A stretch of DNA of 21,326 nucleotides from Chloroflexota bacterium (GTDB lineage: Bacteria; Chloroflexota; UBA6077): positions 1 to 21,326 of the forward strand of contig JAJZRD010000039.1 of the NCBI GenBank assembly GCA_021845945.1. Reading direction: 5' to 3'. Shown here in pieces: positions 7,339-15,560 of this stretch (position 1 is its first letter; every line of letters starts with the position of its first letter). The notes under the pieces are model-generated. The model did no database searches, had not been told where the DNA came from, and was given only the letters and a program-made list of their open reading frames with translations. Made by a program: the position numbers and the translations under genes.

Positions 7339-8511
7339 ATGAACGACCCCAACCGACGCGCCCGGTTGGCCCGGTTCCAGAAGACCCTCTCCCAGGAGGC
7401 CATGGAGGCAGCGCTGATCTGGCTGCCGGCACACCAGCACTACCTGAGCGGCTTCCTCGCCCACATCTACTCGCGCCCCATCTTCACCTTCATCACCCCC
7501 TCCGACAGCAGTCTGGTGGTGCCGGGACTGGAGGAGGAGCACGCCAGGTCCAGAGCCATCGTGGATCAGGTAGTGGCCTACCAGGAACTGCCGGGAGCAA
7601 CCCGAGCCAGCGGGGGCGCTCAGGGGGGCGCGCAAGCGGTCCTCGGCGAACTGCTGGCCGCCCTGCCTCGAGGGGCCACCGTGGGTATCGAGGCCAGCGT
7701 GCTTCCCTGGCAGTGGGCCGAGCTTATCATCGCGCGGGGCCTGCGCCTGGCGAACGTGGATCCGATCGTCTACCGAATGCGAGAGGTGAAGGACGAGGAG
7801 GAGCAGCGGCTCATGCGGATCGCCGGGAAGCTGTCCAGCATAGCCGCTCGCGACACCATCGGCGCCTTCCGCCCGGGCATCACGGAACCCCTGGCCGAGC
7901 TGGAGGGCAACCGTTCCGCCCTGCAGGCGGCGGCCGAGGAACTGCCCGATGCCACCATAGATCTGGTGAAGATCCTCACCGCGTCGGGGGTGGAGAAGTC
8001 GGCCCTTCCCCACGCCGTCACCACCAACCGGACCATCACCAACCCGGATCTCGGCATCCACCGCCGGCTGGTGCGGGTGGACGGGTACACGGCCGAATGC
8101 GAGCGGACCTTCTTCGTAGGGACCCCCTCGACCGAACTGACCCGGATGTTCGAGGTGATGTGCGAAGCCCAGCAGGCGGCCATCGAGGCGCTGCGCGCGG
8201 GCGTTCTGGCCCGGGAGGTGGATCGCGCCGCTCGGGAGGTGATCACCAGGGCGGGCTACGGCCCCTATTTCGTCCACCGGACCGGCCACAGCATAGGGAT
8301 GGAGCCCCACGAGATGCCCGACATGCGCCACGACAGCGACCGGGTGATGGAAAGCGGCATGGTAGTCAGCGTGGAGCCCGGTATTTACGTCCCCGGGGTC
8401 GGGGGCGTCCGGCACTCCGATACCTATATCCTCACCCCCACGGGGGCCGAGTGCATTACCTTTGGATCCAAAGAGCTGGCGAACTGCATAGTCTGGAAAT
8501 CTCAGGTGTAG
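7339..8511 (+). CDS. M24-fold (creatinase / Xaa-Pro peptidase-like) protein
   Basis: 390-residue pita-bread-fold protein with an N-terminal creatinase-type domain (about 1-145) and a C-terminal M24 domain (about 155-385). ATG 7339 follows GGAGG with a good spacing; an upstream in-frame ATG at 7207 has none and lies in the leader. Recognisable M24 features are LPHA (223-226), HRTGHSIG (H317), HE (324-325) and VEPGIYVPG (E346). The dimetal ligands of true aminopeptidases are not all kept. Where DxG is expected before GY the protein has Arg (about 242), the second Asp is Glu (E253, in GYTAECERTF), and the final RxED is RHSD (Ser360). Creatinase, which needs no metal, shows a similar loss. The enzyme may therefore be an amidinohydrolase-like or altered hydrolase rather than a prolidase. 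It is first in an operon with the binding protein 18 nt downstream. Confidence 0.9.
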   Translation: MNDPNRRARLARFQKTLSQEAMEAALIWLPAHQHYLSGFLAHIYSRPIFTFITPSDSSLVVPGLEEEHARSRAIVDQVVAYQELPGATRASGGAQGGAQAVLGELLAALPRGATVGIEASVLPWQWAELIIARGLRLANVDPIVYRMREVKDEEEQRLMRIAGKLSSIAARDTIGAFRPGITEPLAELEGNRSALQAAAEELPDATIDLVKILTASGVEKSALPHAVTTNRTITNPDLGIHRRLVRVDGYTAECERTFFVGTPSTELTRMFEVMCEAQQAAIEALRAGVLAREVDRAAREVITRAGYGPYFVHRTGHSIGMEPHEMPDMRHDSDRVMESGMVVSVEPGIYVPGVGGVRHSDTYILTPTGAECITFGSKELANCIVWKSQV

Positions 8512-8529
8512 CACGGAAAGGAGAGCAAG

Positions 8530-10062
8530 GTGCGCAGAAGCTTAGTCCTGGTTGGCCTGGCACTCATCTTAGGTATCGCGGCCGGTTGTCAGCAGTCCCA
8601 GTCGGGAGCCCCTTCCTCAGGAGCCCAGAGCAGCGCCGACACCAAGGTGGTGGTGGGGCTCAACGCCGACATCCGCAACTTCGATCCCATCAACACCCTG
8701 GACAACACCACGGATCGGGTGGACACCCACATCTACGATCACCTGTTCACCCGAGACCACGACATGAAGGTAGTCCCCCAGCTGGCCGAGTCGGCCAAAC
8801 CGCTGGACGATCTCAACTGGGAGATCAAGCTGCGTAAGGGCGTGAAGTTCACCAACGGAGAGCCCTTCAACGCCGAATCCGTCAAGGCCACCCTCGACTA
8901 CCTCGCCGACAAGAAGAACAACGCCGCCAGGAAGATCCGCATCGACGCCGTGAAGTCCACCACCGTCGTGGACGATTACACGGTCAAGGTCACCACGGAT
9001 AAGCCGTTCCCCGCCCTGCCAGAGGGTCTGACGGAGATCTACATGGCCCCCGCCAAGGTGCTGAAGGAGCAGGGGCCCAAGGCCCTCACCGAGAACCCGA
9101 TCGGCACCGGTCCCTACAAGCTGAAGGAATGGAAACGGGAACAGAGCATCACCCTGGTCCGGAACGACGGCTACTGGGGACCGAAGCCGCAGATCGCCAC
9201 CGTGGAATTCCGGATCATCCCCGACGTTAGCTCCCGGGTATCGGCCCTGCTGGCGGGAGAGGTGCAGCTGATCCCCGACGTGCCGCCCCAGTCCATGGAC
9301 CAGGTCAACAAGTCCGGGACGGCGGACACCAGAACGGTGGCGGGCCGGCGAGTGATCTTCGTCGGGTTCAACACCCTCCAGCCCGGCCCCCTCCAGGACG
9401 TTCGGGTACGGCAGGCTATGAACTACGCCGTGGACGTGGACAAGATCATCAAGACGGTCATGGAGGGCAACGCCAGGCGGATGGCGGGCCCGCTGCCGGC
9501 CATCAACCAGAACCTGGATCCAAACCTGAAGGCCTACCCGTACGATCCGGCCAAGGCCAAGGCGTTGCTCCAGGAAGCCGGGTACAAGGGCGAGACGATA
9601 ACCCTCCACACCCCCAGCGGGCGGTACCTGAAGGACAAGGAGGCCGCCGAGGCCATCGCCGACCAGCTGACCCAGGCAGGCATCAACGTCAAGGTGCAGG
9701 TGGACGAGTGGGGTACCCTGCTCGACCTGGTGAAGTCCAACAAGATCGACGGCATGTACTTCTTCGGTCGCAGCGACACATCCCTCGAGGGCTCCATGCT
9801 GAAGGACTGGTTCCGGACCGGTTCCACCTGGGTTACCTACTCGGACAAGAACGTGGACGCCTCCATCGAGGCCGCCCTGTCCGCGGTGGATCCGCAGAAG
9901 CGCAAGGATGCCTTCAACAAGGCCCAGGACCTGGTCCAGCAGCAGGCGCCCTGGCTCTTCCTCTGGTCGCAGCTGGACATCTACGGGGCGAGCAAGAAGC
10001 TGGACTGGAAGCCCAAGGGAGACGAGCAGTTCAGCCTGGAACAGGCAACCCTGAAGCAATAA
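8530..10062 (+). CDS. ABC transporter peptide-binding lipoprotein (SBP family 5)
   Basis: 510-residue extracytoplasmic solute-binding protein of the DppA/OppA type. The GTG at 8530 is preceded by AAAGGAG. The N-terminus is a lipoprotein signal: MRRS, a hydrophobic stretch, then the lipobox IAAGC with the lipidated Cys at residue 20, followed by a Ser/Gln-rich linker. The mature part has family features: NADIRNFDPINT near the start, VVPQLAESAKPLDD, WEIKLRKGVKFTNGEPFNAE, NPIGTGPYKLKEWKR and DVRVRQAMNYAVDVDKI. It should sit on the outer face of the cytoplasmic membrane and deliver ligand to the two permeases downstream. The neighbouring peptidase-fold and GGT-like genes suggest di/oligopeptides or glutathione-like compounds. 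The ligand cannot be read from sequence, since this family also binds nickel, sugars and opines. Confidence 0.95.
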   Translation: MRRSLVLVGLALILGIAAGCQQSQSGAPSSGAQSSADTKVVVGLNADIRNFDPINTLDNTTDRVDTHIYDHLFTRDHDMKVVPQLAESAKPLDDLNWEIKLRKGVKFTNGEPFNAESVKATLDYLADKKNNAARKIRIDAVKSTTVVDDYTVKVTTDKPFPALPEGLTEIYMAPAKVLKEQGPKALTENPIGTGPYKLKEWKREQSITLVRNDGYWGPKPQIATVEFRIIPDVSSRVSALLAGEVQLIPDVPPQSMDQVNKSGTADTRTVAGRRVIFVGFNTLQPGPLQDVRVRQAMNYAVDVDKIIKTVMEGNARRMAGPLPAINQNLDPNLKAYPYDPAKAKALLQEAGYKGETITLHTPSGRYLKDKEAAEAIADQLTQAGINVKVQVDEWGTLLDLVKSNKIDGMYFFGRSDTSLEGSMLKDWFRTGSTWVTYSDKNVDASIEAALSAVDPQKRKDAFNKAQDLVQQQAPWLFLWSQLDIYGASKKLDWKPKGDEQFSLEQATLKQ

Positions 10063-10102
10063 CCAACCTGGCAGCTTTCACCGGGGAGTCGAGGCGGATC
10101 GA

Positions 10103-11020
10103 ATGTTATCCTACATAGCGCGTCGGTTGGCTCTCAGTCTTCTGACCGTCTTTCTGGCGCTCACCCTGATGTTCGGGGTGCTGCACCTGGGCGGCGACCC
10201 GGTGCTGCTGCTGGTACCCGTGGACTCCACGCCGGAGTACATCGAGCGGATGCGGGTCCAGTGGGGGTTTAACGACCCTCTCTGGGTTCAATACGCCCGT
10301 TTCATCGGCCGGGCCGCCCTCGGCAACTTCGGGGAGTCGCTGCGGTACAACATTCCCGCCCTCCAGCTGGTGCTGGAGCGGCTGCCAGCCACGGGGTTGC
10401 TCACATTGGTCTCCATCCTCTTCGCCGTGATAGTGGGGGTGCCGCTGGGGTTCCTGGCGGCCCTCCACAACGGCCGTCTCCTGGACCGGCTCTCCAACGT
10501 CAGCTCGGTGCTGGGGCAGTCGGTACCCAGCTTCTGGCTGGGGCTGCTGCTGGTCCTGGTGTTCTCGGTGAACCTGGGGGTGCTCCCCACGGGCGGAATG
10601 GGCACCCCCGAGCAGCTGGTGCTGCCCGGTCTTACCCTGGGCCTCTACTCCCTGGGCCGCATCGTCAAGCTGACTCGCTCCAGCGTCCTGGAGGTGCTGC
10701 GAGCCGAGTACGTCCGCACCGCTCACGCCAAGGGGTTATCCCAGCGCACGGTGCTCTATCGCCACGTGCTGAAGAACGCCAGCATCCCCATAGTCACCAT
10801 CATCGGCCTCCAGATGAGCGGGTTGCTGGGTGGAGCAATAGTGGTGGAGACCATCTTTTCGTGGCCGGGGCTGGGGAGGCTGATCGTCCAGTCCATCCAG
10901 TTCAGGGATTTCCCCACGGCCCTGGCGGCGGTCTTCTTCACCGCCGCCACCGTCTCTCTCATCAACCTGATTGTGGACCTGCTCTACGGTCTGCTCAACC
11001 CGAGGATCGTCTATGAGTGA
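10103..11020 (+). CDS. ABC transporter permease, DppB type
   Basis: 305-residue integral membrane protein with about six predicted helices. The first is LALSLLTVFLALTLMFGVL, followed by a large periplasmic-side loop (GGDPVLLL...PLWVQYARFIGRAALGNFGESL) characteristic of DppB/OppB/GsiC. The EAA loop that contacts the ATPase reads EYVRTAHAKGLSQRTVLYRH (about 197-216). The C-terminus NPRIVYE is the usual DppB ending (DPRIRY-like). ATG 10103 has GAGG upstream at a longer than ideal spacing and lies 40 nt after the binding-protein stop. Its last 8 nt overlap the next permease gene, so the two subunits are probably translationally coupled. Confidence 0.95.
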   Translation: MLSYIARRLALSLLTVFLALTLMFGVLHLGGDPVLLLVPVDSTPEYIERMRVQWGFNDPLWVQYARFIGRAALGNFGESLRYNIPALQLVLERLPATGLLTLVSILFAVIVGVPLGFLAALHNGRLLDRLSNVSSVLGQSVPSFWLGLLLVLVFSVNLGVLPTGGMGTPEQLVLPGLTLGLYSLGRIVKLTRSSVLEVLRAEYVRTAHAKGLSQRTVLYRHVLKNASIPIVTIIGLQMSGLLGGAIVVETIFSWPGLGRLIVQSIQFRDFPTALAAVFFTAATVSLINLIVDLLYGLLNPRIVYE

Positions 11021-11927
11021 AATCGCCGGCAGCAGGCTGGCCGGTAAGAAGGGCACCGAGGCATTTGGGCCATCGGCAGCCCCCCAGCGCCGTCTCCTCC
11101 GCCGCTTGAGGCTGAGGGGGGATTCCGCGTGGGGCATCGCGGCAGGCCTGTTCCTGGCCCTGGAGGTAGTGCTCGCCATCGCCGCTCCCCTCCTGACCGG
11201 CTACGACCCGTTGAGGTCGCACGTGGAGCAGCGATTGCTGGCGCCGGGCTCTCCCGGCCATTGGTTGGGGACCGACCAGCTGGGTCGCGACCTTCTGACG
11301 AGGCTGGTGTTTGGCGCTCGGGTCTCCCTGCTGGTGGGGGGAGTGACCGTCTTCGTGGCCGGCGCCGTGGGTGTCTTCGTCGGCCTGGTGATGGGCTATC
11401 GCGGCGGCTGGCTGGACGTGGTAGGTTCCCGGATAGTGGACGTCCAGCTGAGCTTCCCCTTCATGGCGCTGGCTCTGAGCATCGCCGCGGTCCTGGGTGC
11501 CGGCCTCGAGGGCATCATCGCCACCCTGGCGATCTCCTCCTGGGTGCTGTACGCCCGCCTCGTTCGCGGAGAGGCGATGGTCATGAAAAAGGTGGAGTTC
11601 GTCGAGGCAGCCCGAAGCGTGGGTGCCAGCGGCTGGTGGATCCTCTTGCGGCACGTCCTCCCCAACGTCATCGGACCGGCGATCGCCCTGGCCTCCCTGG
11701 AGGCCGGGCGGTTGATCGTGGCGGAGTCCTCCCTCAGCTTCCTCGGATACGGCATTCAGCCGCCCACCCCCGCCTGGGGCAACATGCTGGCCGAAGGCAA
11801 GGATTACATGGCCAAAGCGTGGTGGCTCACGGTATTCCCGGGTCTCGCCATCTCCCTCACCTGCCTGGCCACCAGCCTCCTGGGCGACTGGCTGACCGAG
11901 GTGCTGGACCCCCGAGCCCGACGCTGA
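11013..11927 (+). CDS. ABC transporter permease, DppC type
   Basis: 304-residue partner permease forming the membrane channel with the DppB-type subunit. The cytoplasmic N-terminal tail (about 1-40) is basic and low complexity. The first helix (GIAAGLFLALEVVLAIAAPL) is followed by the DppC hallmark GTDQLGRDLLTRLVFGARVS. The EAA loop reads EFVEAARSVGASGWWILLRH. A later segment SLSFLGYGIQPPTPAWGNML is also diagnostic. The ATG at 11013 overlaps the preceding stop by 8 nt; an ATG at 10971 lies deep inside the upstream gene. No DppD/DppF ATPase gene follows, so energising subunits must be encoded elsewhere. The 175 nt that follow (11928-12102) hold no gene. Confidence 0.95.
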   Translation: MSEIAGSRLAGKKGTEAFGPSAAPQRRLLRRLRLRGDSAWGIAAGLFLALEVVLAIAAPLLTGYDPLRSHVEQRLLAPGSPGHWLGTDQLGRDLLTRLVFGARVSLLVGGVTVFVAGAVGVFVGLVMGYRGGWLDVVGSRIVDVQLSFPFMALALSIAAVLGAGLEGIIATLAISSWVLYARLVRGEAMVMKKVEFVEAARSVGASGWWILLRHVLPNVIGPAIALASLEAGRLIVAESSLSFLGYGIQPPTPAWGNMLAEGKDYMAKAWWLTVFPGLAISLTCLATSLLGDWLTEVLDPRARR

Positions 11928-12024
11928 GACGGCGGGCAATCCCACCTCGATCGCTGCCGGTACCCCGTACTCTGGTGAATTGTCTACCCCGCCGCCTGAC
12001 CCCTCGGGGGCGCGCACCTCTGGC

Positions 12025-12049
12025 TTGACCCCGCCCCTTGGTTTACAAT
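12025..12049 (+). promoter_or_regulatory. Weak promoter candidate for the ThDP enzyme gene
   Basis: TTGACC (12025-12030) and TACAAT (12044-12049) look like -35 and -10 boxes, but the spacer is only 13 nt, shorter than standard. A start near 12056 would leave a leader of about 47 nt before the TTG at 12103. The gene could instead be read through from the transport operon. Confidence 0.3.
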
Positions 12050-12102
12050 GGGGCTGTCCCCGATCAGCCATCGCGCTCGCACAACAGTGAGGAGGTATTA
12101 CC

Positions 12103-13737
12103 TTGAAAGGTGCAGCCGCGGTCGCCCAGATCCTCCAGCAAGAAGGCGTAGAGCACCTCTTCTGCTTCCCCGTCAATCCGGTGATCGATACGGCCGCCCT
12201 GGTGGGCATCAGACCGATCATGGCGCGAACCGAGCGCACGGTGATCGGCATGGCCGACGGCTACTCCCGCGCCACCAACGGCCGGCGGATCGGCGTGTGC
12301 GCCGTGCAGTACGGGCCTGGCACGGAGAACTCCTTCGGCGGCATCGCTCAGGCCTACTCCGACTCCACCCCACTCCTCTTCCTGCCGGGAGGGTTCCCGG
12401 AAGCCAGGGTAGGGGTAAAGCCCAACTTCGAGGCCGTGCCCAGCTACCAGCAGGTCACCAAGTGGGCGGTGCGGGTCAACCGGGCGGAGCGCATCCCCGA
12501 CTTCATGCGCAGCGCCTTCACCTACCTGAGAACGGGCAGGCTCGGGCCGGTAACCCTGGAGCTGCCGATGGACGTCCTGGGGGCGGAGGTGGAGGAATCG
12601 TCCCTCTCCTACTGGCCCGTCAAGGGGACCAGGTCCATGGCCGATCCCGCGGACGTCTCGGCGGCGGTGAAGGCCCTCCTGGAGGCCAAGAGCCCTCTCC
12701 TTCACGTCGGGGCCGGCGTCCTTTACGCTCAGGCCTGGGAGGAGCTGCGGGAGCTGGCCGAGCTGCTCCAGGCGCCGGTGATGACCACCCTGCCGGGCAA
12801 GGGCGCCTTTCCGGAGGATCACCCCCTCTCCCTGGGCTGCGGGGGCATGGCCTGGCCCCGCGCGGTGAGCCGCTATCTGGAGGAGTCGGACCTGGTCTTC
12901 GGCGTCGGCGCCAGCCTCTCCATCTCCAGCTTCGCTGCTCCGATCCCTAGGGGTAAGGTGGCCCTGCAGCTCACCGTGGACGACCGCGACATCAATAAAG
13001 ACTACCCGATCCGCTACCCTCTGGTGGGCGACGCCAGGCTGGTGCTGCACCAGATGATCGAGGAGGTCCAACGCCTGCTGGGTCCCGAGGGCCGCAAGGG
13101 CGACGACCGGGCAGCCCGGGAGATCGCGGCCATCCGGAAGGAGTGGCTGGCGGAGTGGATGCCCAAGCTGACCTCCGACGAGGTCCCCATCAACCCCTAT
13201 CGGGTGATGTGGGACGTGCAGCAGGCGGTGGACCCCAGGAGCATCATCGCCACCCACGACGCGGGCAACCCCAGGGATCAGATGACCCCCTTCTGGCGAG
13301 CCCTGGAGCCCAACAGCTACATCGGGTGGGGTAAATCCACCCATCTCGGATACAGCCTCCCGTTAGCCATGGGCGCCAAGGTCGCCAGGCCGGAGAAGAC
13401 CGTGATCAACATCATGGGAGACGCCGCCTTCGGCCAGAGCGGCATGGACCTGGAGACGGCCGTCCGCAACCACATCGGCACCCTGACCATCCTGATGAAC
13501 AACTCCTGCCTGGGAGGCTACGACAAGCACCTGCCCAACGCCACCCGGCTGTACGGAACACGGTTCCTCTCCGGGGACTACAGCAAGGTGGCGGAGGGGC
13601 TGGGGGCTTACGTGGAGCAGGTGGAGAAGCCGGCGGAGATCATCCCTGCGGTCCAGCGGGCGGTAAAGGTCACCGCCGACAGCCGCCCGGCGCTCTTGGA
13701 GATCATCACCAGGGAGGAGAAGCAGTTCTCGAAGTAG
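12103..13737 (+). CDS. Thiamine-diphosphate-dependent enzyme, acetolactate synthase-like
   Basis: 544-residue member of the ThDP family related to acetolactate synthase, benzoylformate decarboxylase and similar 2-oxoacid enzymes. The TTG start is set by GGAGG 8 nt upstream. The PYR domain (about 1-165) contains the activating glutamate in ARTERT (E44) and MADGYSRATNG. The middle domain (about 185-330) carries HVGAGVLYAQAWEEL. The PP domain (about 360-544) contains the cofactor motif GDAAFGQSGMDLETAV (from 439) ending at NN (466-467). Substrate specificity is not evident. The catalytic-loop residues differ from those of biosynthetic IlvB as I remember it, and no IlvN-type regulatory subunit gene follows, so branched-chain biosynthesis is unlikely. 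Its place after a peptide/amide uptake operon may mean it handles a 2-oxoacid derived from the imported compound (inference). Confidence 0.93.
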   Translation: MKGAAAVAQILQQEGVEHLFCFPVNPVIDTAALVGIRPIMARTERTVIGMADGYSRATNGRRIGVCAVQYGPGTENSFGGIAQAYSDSTPLLFLPGGFPEARVGVKPNFEAVPSYQQVTKWAVRVNRAERIPDFMRSAFTYLRTGRLGPVTLELPMDVLGAEVEESSLSYWPVKGTRSMADPADVSAAVKALLEAKSPLLHVGAGVLYAQAWEELRELAELLQAPVMTTLPGKGAFPEDHPLSLGCGGMAWPRAVSRYLEESDLVFGVGASLSISSFAAPIPRGKVALQLTVDDRDINKDYPIRYPLVGDARLVLHQMIEEVQRLLGPEGRKGDDRAAREIAAIRKEWLAEWMPKLTSDEVPINPYRVMWDVQQAVDPRSIIATHDAGNPRDQMTPFWRALEPNSYIGWGKSTHLGYSLPLAMGAKVARPEKTVINIMGDAAFGQSGMDLETAVRNHIGTLTILMNNSCLGGYDKHLPNATRLYGTRFLSGDYSKVAEGLGAYVEQVEKPAEIIPAVQRAVKVTADSRPALLEIITREEKQFSK

Positions 13738-13788
13738 GCGGCCAGCGAGGGCCGAGTCTTGCATCCTGGCCCCGTCGGCCGATACCCG

Positions 13789-13870
13789 AATCATGTAGCG
13801 TCGGGCCTGGTGCCCGACGGTCCGGAGCAGCCACTACGACGTCAGGGACGAGCCCCGACGCTACATGATT
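13789..13870. repeat. 82-bp element with 17-bp perfect terminal inverted repeats
   Basis: AATCATGTAGCGTCGGG (13789-13805) is the exact reverse complement of 13854-13870. The 48-nt interior contains a nested hairpin (CGTCGGGC...GCCCGACG, about 13800-13818). It carries no gene. The structure resembles a miniature inverted-repeat or REP-type element between the ThDP enzyme and the GNAT gene. The related hairpin at 17822-17848 shares the GTAG-Cn-Gn layout but not the exact sequence. The rest of the 13738-13909 gap shows nothing else. Confidence 0.8.
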
Positions 13871-13909
13871 TGGAACTCGGGAGCATCTGCCCGACAGGGG
13901 GACGCAACT

Positions 13910-14437
13910 GTGGCCAGGACGACGAAGAAGCTGCGTATCCGCGACGCCCGCGCCGACGACCGAGATGCCATCCGCGACGTCACCCTGTCGGCCTACGAAG
14001 AGTATGCGGCGCAGATGCCACCGAAGCACTGGCAGGCGTACCGGCAGGATATCCTGGCCACCCTCGACCAGGAGGGACCGGCCGAGCGCATAGTCGCCGA
14101 GCAAGATGGCACCATCGTCGGCAGCGTGCTGCTGTACCCGGCCGGAACCATTATCCACCGTGCCGACGGCACCTCGGTCAGCCGTGACTCGCCGGAGGTG
14201 AGGCTGCTGGCGGTGACTCCGGCAGCGCGCGGTCAGGGCGTAGGCGCTGCGCTCATAGAGGAATGCGCGCGTCGGGCCCGACGCGCGGGGGCCTCCATTC
14301 TTACCCTTCACACGACCGACATGATGCGGGTGGCAGTGCGCATGTACGAGCGCATGGGCTTCGTGCGAGCCCCCGAGCTAGACGTCAGTCCAGCGCCTGG
14401 AGTGATCGTCAAGGGGTATGCCCTCAGCCTCGATTGA
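13910..14437 (+). CDS. GNAT-family N-acetyltransferase
   Basis: 175-residue acetyl-CoA-dependent acyltransferase. The N-terminal strand LRIRDARADDRDAI leads into helices; motif A reads RLLAVTPAARGQGVGAALIE with the acetyl-CoA pyrophosphate-binding RGQGVG at about 107-112. The C-terminal LHTTDMMRVAVRMYERMGFV is the usual motif B (MYERMGF). The GTG at 13910 is preferred because GGGGGA lies 7 nt upstream and LRIRDA begins soon after. An ATG at 13865 falls inside the arm of the inverted-repeat element and would add unrelated residues. The acceptor substrate cannot be predicted. Confidence 0.88.
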   Translation: MARTTKKLRIRDARADDRDAIRDVTLSAYEEYAAQMPPKHWQAYRQDILATLDQEGPAERIVAEQDGTIVGSVLLYPAGTIIHRADGTSVSRDSPEVRLLAVTPAARGQGVGAALIEECARRARRAGASILTLHTTDMMRVAVRMYERMGFVRAPELDVSPAPGVIVKGYALSLD

Positions 14438-14439
14438 CT

Positions 14440-14467
14440 TTGACATCACGTCCCCCGTCGGTTAACT
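14440..14467 (+). promoter_or_regulatory. Possible promoter giving a leaderless dus transcript
   Basis: TTGACA (14440-14445, perfect -35) is followed after 16 nt by TTAACT (14462-14467, 3 of 6 for -10), and the dus ATG lies 7 nt later at 14475. Transcription would start at or next to the start codon. No ribosome-binding site is present, which is consistent with a leaderless mRNA. The -10 match is weak. Confidence 0.4.
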
Positions 14468-14474
14468 TTAGGGT

Positions 14475-15473
14475 ATGGAGACCCTTCAACTACCGACGAC
14501 GTTACGCATCGGCAACCTGGCCCTGGAGACCCCAATCCTGCTGGCTCCCATGGCGGGCTTCACCGACCTGCCCTTCCGCATGACCATCCGCCCTCTGGGC
14601 GGGCTGGGGCTGGCCTACGCCGAGATGGTCAATCCCCCCAGCGTCCTCTTCGGCGGGAGCAAGCGGCGCCGGGAGATCCTCGCCACCGTCCCGGAGGATC
14701 GGCCCCTGGGCTACCAGATCTACGGCACCGACCCCGACCTGGCAGCTCAGGCCGCCCGGTGGCTCCAGGAGAACGGCGCCGCGGTGGTGGACATCAACAT
14801 GGGGTGTCCCAGGAGGGAGATCACCTCCTCCGGGGCCGGATCGGCCATCCTGAAGACCCCCGATCTGGCCGTCAGGGTCGCGGAGCGGGTCGTGGCCTCC
14901 GTCTCCGTCCCCGTCACGGTGAAGATGAGGCTGGGCTGGGAGGAGGGATCGCTGGTCGCCCCCGCCCTGGCCCGAGAACTGGAGAAGGTGGGGGTGGCCG
15001 CCATCACCATCCACGGCCGGACCCGATCCCAGGGTTTCACCGGGACGGCGGACCTGGCCGGCATTCGGAAGGTGGTGGAGGCCGTGGAGCGGATACCGGT
15101 GATCGGCAACGGCGACGTCAACTCCCCGGAGGCAGCCCTGCGGATGCTGCGGGAGACCGGCTGCGCGGGGATCATGGTGGCCAGGGGGGCTATCCGCGAC
15201 CACTGGCTGATCCGGGATATCTGGCGGGCGCTGCAGGGGCTCCCGCCCCTCCCCGCGCCCACCTCGGCGGAGCGGATGGCGCTGCTGCGGGACCAGTTCG
15301 ACCGCTCCATCCTCCACTACGGCGAGAAACACGCGGTGGCCATCTTCCGCAGATGGGTACCCGAGGCGACCAAGAAGCTGCAGCTGGGGCGCGAGGCCAT
15401 GCTCCGGCTGCTCCGGATCGCCGGGATTGCGGAGATGCGCCAGGCATTGGCGGAACTGAGCGTGGCGCCCTGA
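14475..15473 (+). CDS. tRNA-dihydrouridine synthase family protein
   Basis: 332-residue FMN/NADPH-dependent enzyme that reduces uridine to dihydrouridine in the tRNA D-loop. The TIM-barrel domain opens with ILLAPMAGFTDLPFR (21-35). The catalytic cysteine is C111 in DINMGCPRREI, followed by SGAGSAIL. FMN contacts are represented by K150 in VKMRLGW, HGRT in the next strand, and GNGDVNSPEAA. The C-terminal helical RNA-binding domain ends at about residue 330. The motif usually written GCPxxK has Glu115 at the Lys position, a small oddity. ATG 14475 has no ribosome-binding site but a -35/-10-like pair sits immediately upstream. The family assignment is secure; the DusA/B/C type and target uridine are not. 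Confidence 0.94.
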   Translation: METLQLPTTLRIGNLALETPILLAPMAGFTDLPFRMTIRPLGGLGLAYAEMVNPPSVLFGGSKRRREILATVPEDRPLGYQIYGTDPDLAAQAARWLQENGAAVVDINMGCPRREITSSGAGSAILKTPDLAVRVAERVVASVSVPVTVKMRLGWEEGSLVAPALARELEKVGVAAITIHGRTRSQGFTGTADLAGIRKVVEAVERIPVIGNGDVNSPEAALRMLRETGCAGIMVARGAIRDHWLIRDIWRALQGLPPLPAPTSAERMALLRDQFDRSILHYGEKHAVAIFRRWVPEATKKLQLGREAMLRLLRIAGIAEMRQALAELSVAP

Positions 15474-15560
15474 CGAGCCGAGCTCGACCGCCGCCACCCT
15501 GGCCCGCATTTCGCCGTGAAGGCCCACGGCGGACTTACCGAGGATCTGGACGGCTTCCGC

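Noticed and set aside
8617..10059. 480-codon minus-strand open frame opposite the binding-protein gene
   Set aside because: The plus-strand protein has a lipobox and SBP motifs; the antisense translation is compositionally biased and featureless.
13865..13909. ATG 13865 as the GNAT start
   Set aside because: The ATG is part of the inverted-repeat arm and has no ribosome-binding site; GTG 13910 has one and fits the domain start.
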